Shown: one piece after another, positions 4,974-6,471 of the stretch
How positions within the stretch are numbered: position 1 is the stretch's first letter
How the letters are laid out: each line of letters begins with the position of its first letter
From: Phascolarctobacterium sp.
GTDB lineage: Bacteria > Bacillota > Negativicutes > Acidaminococcales > Acidaminococcaceae
Direction of reading: 5' to 3'
DNA length: 6,471 bases
NCBI GenBank assembly: GCA_022718015.1
Contig: JAIHZV010000068.1
Span: 1 to 6,471 of the forward strand
Translations under genes and position numbers: made by a program
Notes under the pieces: model-generated
Database searches by the model: none
Seen by the model: only the letters and a program-made list of their open reading frames with translations
What the model was told of the DNA's origin: nothing

Positions 4974-6455
4974 ATGGAGATTGAATTAAAAAATATCCAT
5001 AAAGCCTTTGGTTCTAATGAGGTGCTGAAGGGCGTAAACCTGACGCTGAAAAGCGGCGAGGTGCATGCGCTCATGGGTGAGAATGGTGCTGGTAAATCCA
5101 CGCTCATGAATATCCTGACAGGCATCCATAAGCAGGATAAGGGACAGATTTTTGTTGACGGCCAAGAGGTGAGCTTCAAGAATCCGCTGGAGGCTGAGGC
5201 ACATGGCATTGCCTTCATTCATCAGGAGCTGAATATCTGGCCGAATCTGAGTATCCTGGAAAACCTGTTTATGATGCACAGCATTACCAACGGTATGGGT
5301 GTATTGGATTTTAAAGCCATGCGTAAGCTGGCAGAGGAAAAATGCCGCGAGATTGAAATTGAGCTGCCGCTGGACATGGAGGCGGGCGAATGCTCCGTCG
5401 GTCAGCAGCAGATGACGGAAATTGTGCGTAACCTGCTTGTCGATGCCAAGGTGGTTATTATGGACGAGCCGACGGCAGCGCTCACCGAGCGTGAGACGGA
5501 GAAGCTGTTCGAGGTTATGCGTTCGCTGAAGAAGCGTGGCGTGGCGATGGTGTATATCTCTCACCGTATGGAGGAGGTTACCGCCAACTGCGACACTATC
5601 ACCGTTATGCGTGACGGCGTATCTGTAGCGACCAAGTCTGTGAAGGAGTACGGCATGGAGCAGATTATCCGCGACATGGTCGGACGCTCGATTACTGAGT
5701 TCTATCCTGACAGACGCAATAAGCCGGCTGAGGTTATCCTTGAGGTGAAAAGCTTCAACCAGACTGGCGTCTTTCGTGATGTCAGCTTTAATCTTCGCAA
5801 GGGCGAAATCCTGGGCGTAGCAGGACTGATGGGCGCCGGCCGTACAGAGATTATGCGTGCTATCTTCGGTGTTGATCCGCATGAGAGCGGCGAGCTGGTC
5901 TTTAAGGGCGAGCCGTTGAAAATTACGAAGCCTGAGGATGCTATTAAGGCTGGCATGGCCTTCGTAACGGAGAACCGTAAAACAGAAGGCCTTATTCTGG
6001 ACTTTTCCATTCTGCGTAATATTGCCCTGCCGAGCGTGGACACCTTCGCAAAGAACAGTGTCATTAACTTTGGCAAATTGTCCGGCTTTGCCGATGAGAT
6101 GGCGAAGAAGCTGGGCGTAAAGGCTCATTCCCTTGAGCTGGAGGCCGGCGCTTTGTCCGGCGGCAACCAGCAGAAGGTTGTTATTGCCAAATGGGTAGGC
6201 ATGAACCCTGATGTGATTATCATGGACGAGCCTACGCGCGGCATTGACGTTGGCGCGAAGCGCGATATTTACGAGCTGATGAATGAGCTGACTGCCAGCG
6301 GCGTTTCCATCATCATGGTTTCGTCGGAGCTGCCTGAGGTCTTGGGCATGAGCGACCGCATCTTGGTCGTACATGAGGGACGTATTGCAGGCGAGCTGCT
6401 GCGTGACGAGGCTGATCAGGAAAAAATTATGACTCTGGCAACGGGAGGAAAATAA
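4974..6455 (+). CDS. rbsA: Ribose ABC transporter, two-domain ATP-binding protein
   Basis: RbsA is the cytoplasmic ATPase of a CUT2-type sugar importer; it works with a permease (RbsC) and a periplasmic or lipoprotein ribose binder (RbsB). The 493-residue protein holds two fused ATPase domains. In the first, Walker A is GENGAGKST (35-43), the Q-loop is Q84, the signature is SVGQQQ (141-146), Walker B is VVIMDEP (160-166) and the switch histidine is H197. In the second, Walker A is degenerate (GLMGAGRTE, 284-292, Lys replaced by Arg), the signature is LSGGNQQK (394-401) and Walker B is VIIMDEP (414-420). VSSE stands where the histidine would be. This one-active-site asymmetry is normal for RbsA, XylG and MglA. 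Ribose specificity is inferred from rbsK and rbsD next door, not from the ATPase itself. The 23-nt gap after rbsD carries AGGG and AGG ribosome-site candidates (4961-4964, 4966-4968), so it should be co-transcribed. Confidence 0.96.
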   Translation: MEIELKNIHKAFGSNEVLKGVNLTLKSGEVHALMGENGAGKSTLMNILTGIHKQDKGQIFVDGQEVSFKNPLEAEAHGIAFIHQELNIWPNLSILENLFMMHSITNGMGVLDFKAMRKLAEEKCREIEIELPLDMEAGECSVGQQQMTEIVRNLLVDAKVVIMDEPTAALTERETEKLFEVMRSLKKRGVAMVYISHRMEEVTANCDTITVMRDGVSVATKSVKEYGMEQIIRDMVGRSITEFYPDRRNKPAEVILEVKSFNQTGVFRDVSFNLRKGEILGVAGLMGAGRTEIMRAIFGVDPHESGELVFKGEPLKITKPEDAIKAGMAFVTENRKTEGLILDFSILRNIALPSVDTFAKNSVINFGKLSGFADEMAKKLGVKAHSLELEAGALSGGNQQKVVIAKWVGMNPDVIIMDEPTRGIDVGAKRDIYELMNELTASGVSIIMVSSELPEVLGMSDRILVVHEGRIAGELLRDEADQEKIMTLATGGK

Positions 6456-6460
6456 GCATA

Positions 6461-6471
6461 ATGGATATAAA
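6461..6471 (+). CDS. Start of next operon gene, probably ribose permease rbsC
   Basis: An ATG five bases after the rbsA stop opens a frame (M-D-I-) that runs off the window. GGGAGG at 6443-6448, inside the end of rbsA, is a ribosome site 12 nt upstream, slightly far but usable. In rbs operons of the K-D-A-C-B order the permease rbsC follows rbsA, so that is the likely identity. Only three codons are visible, so the sequence itself does not show the product. Confidence 0.5.

Noticed and set aside
4970..4975. TATAAT overlapping the rbsA start codon as an internal promoter
   Set aside because: A start point would fall inside rbsA, so it could not produce a full message. It is part of the GGATATAATG start context.
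4986..6374. 462-codon open frame on the minus strand opposite rbsA
   Set aside because: It is a complete shadow of a gene with all RbsA motifs. Its translation is His/Arg/Leu-rich with no recognisable family, as expected from the complement of biased codons.

Overview
This 6.5-kb window is almost wholly coding, and every gene is on the plus strand. It suggests a moderate-GC anaerobic member of the Firmicutes (Bacillota). The evidence is an EtfA of the type seen in butyrate- or acrylate-pathway anaerobes, a pyruvate kinase with the extra C-terminal PEP-utiliser-like domain common in Bacillota, and ribose genes in the Bacillus-like order K-D-A. Codon bias and the EtfA sequence make me lean towards Negativicutes (Acidaminococcaceae-like), but this is inference and no marker gene fixes it.

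Block 1 (2-3610) reads: 3' part of etfA, a 64-aa conserved-looking small protein, pyk, and a 311-aa all-helical protein I cannot name. The last three are tightly packed. The small gene's stop lies inside the pyk Shine-Dalgarno, and pyk's stop overlaps the next start (TAATG). A strong intrinsic terminator at 3613-3650 closes the block. It couples an energy-metabolism flavoprotein to the last ATP-forming step of glycolysis, plus two unassigned proteins.

Block 2 (3671-6471, continuing past the end) is a ribose uptake and activation operon: rbsK (ribokinase), rbsD (D-ribose pyranase), rbsA (two-domain ABC ATPase) and the first codons of a further gene, by context probably the rbsC permease. RbsA powers import, RbsD speeds conversion of pyranose to furanose ribose, and RbsK makes ribose-5-phosphate for the pentose phosphate pathway. 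No rbsR regulator is in the window and the operon has no convincing promoter: only 20 nt separate the terminator's T-run from the rbsK start.

No gap longer than 60 nt lies between genes. I found no tRNA, rRNA, CRISPR array, insertion sequence, attachment site, origin or riboswitch. Most of the content is ordinary metabolism. The points worth a second look are the 311-aa repeat-like protein, the 64-aa protein, a pyruvate kinase extra domain lacking its phospho-carrier-type histidine, two inverted repeats inside the 311-aa gene, and the missing rbs promoter. I see no clear evidence of a new biological system.
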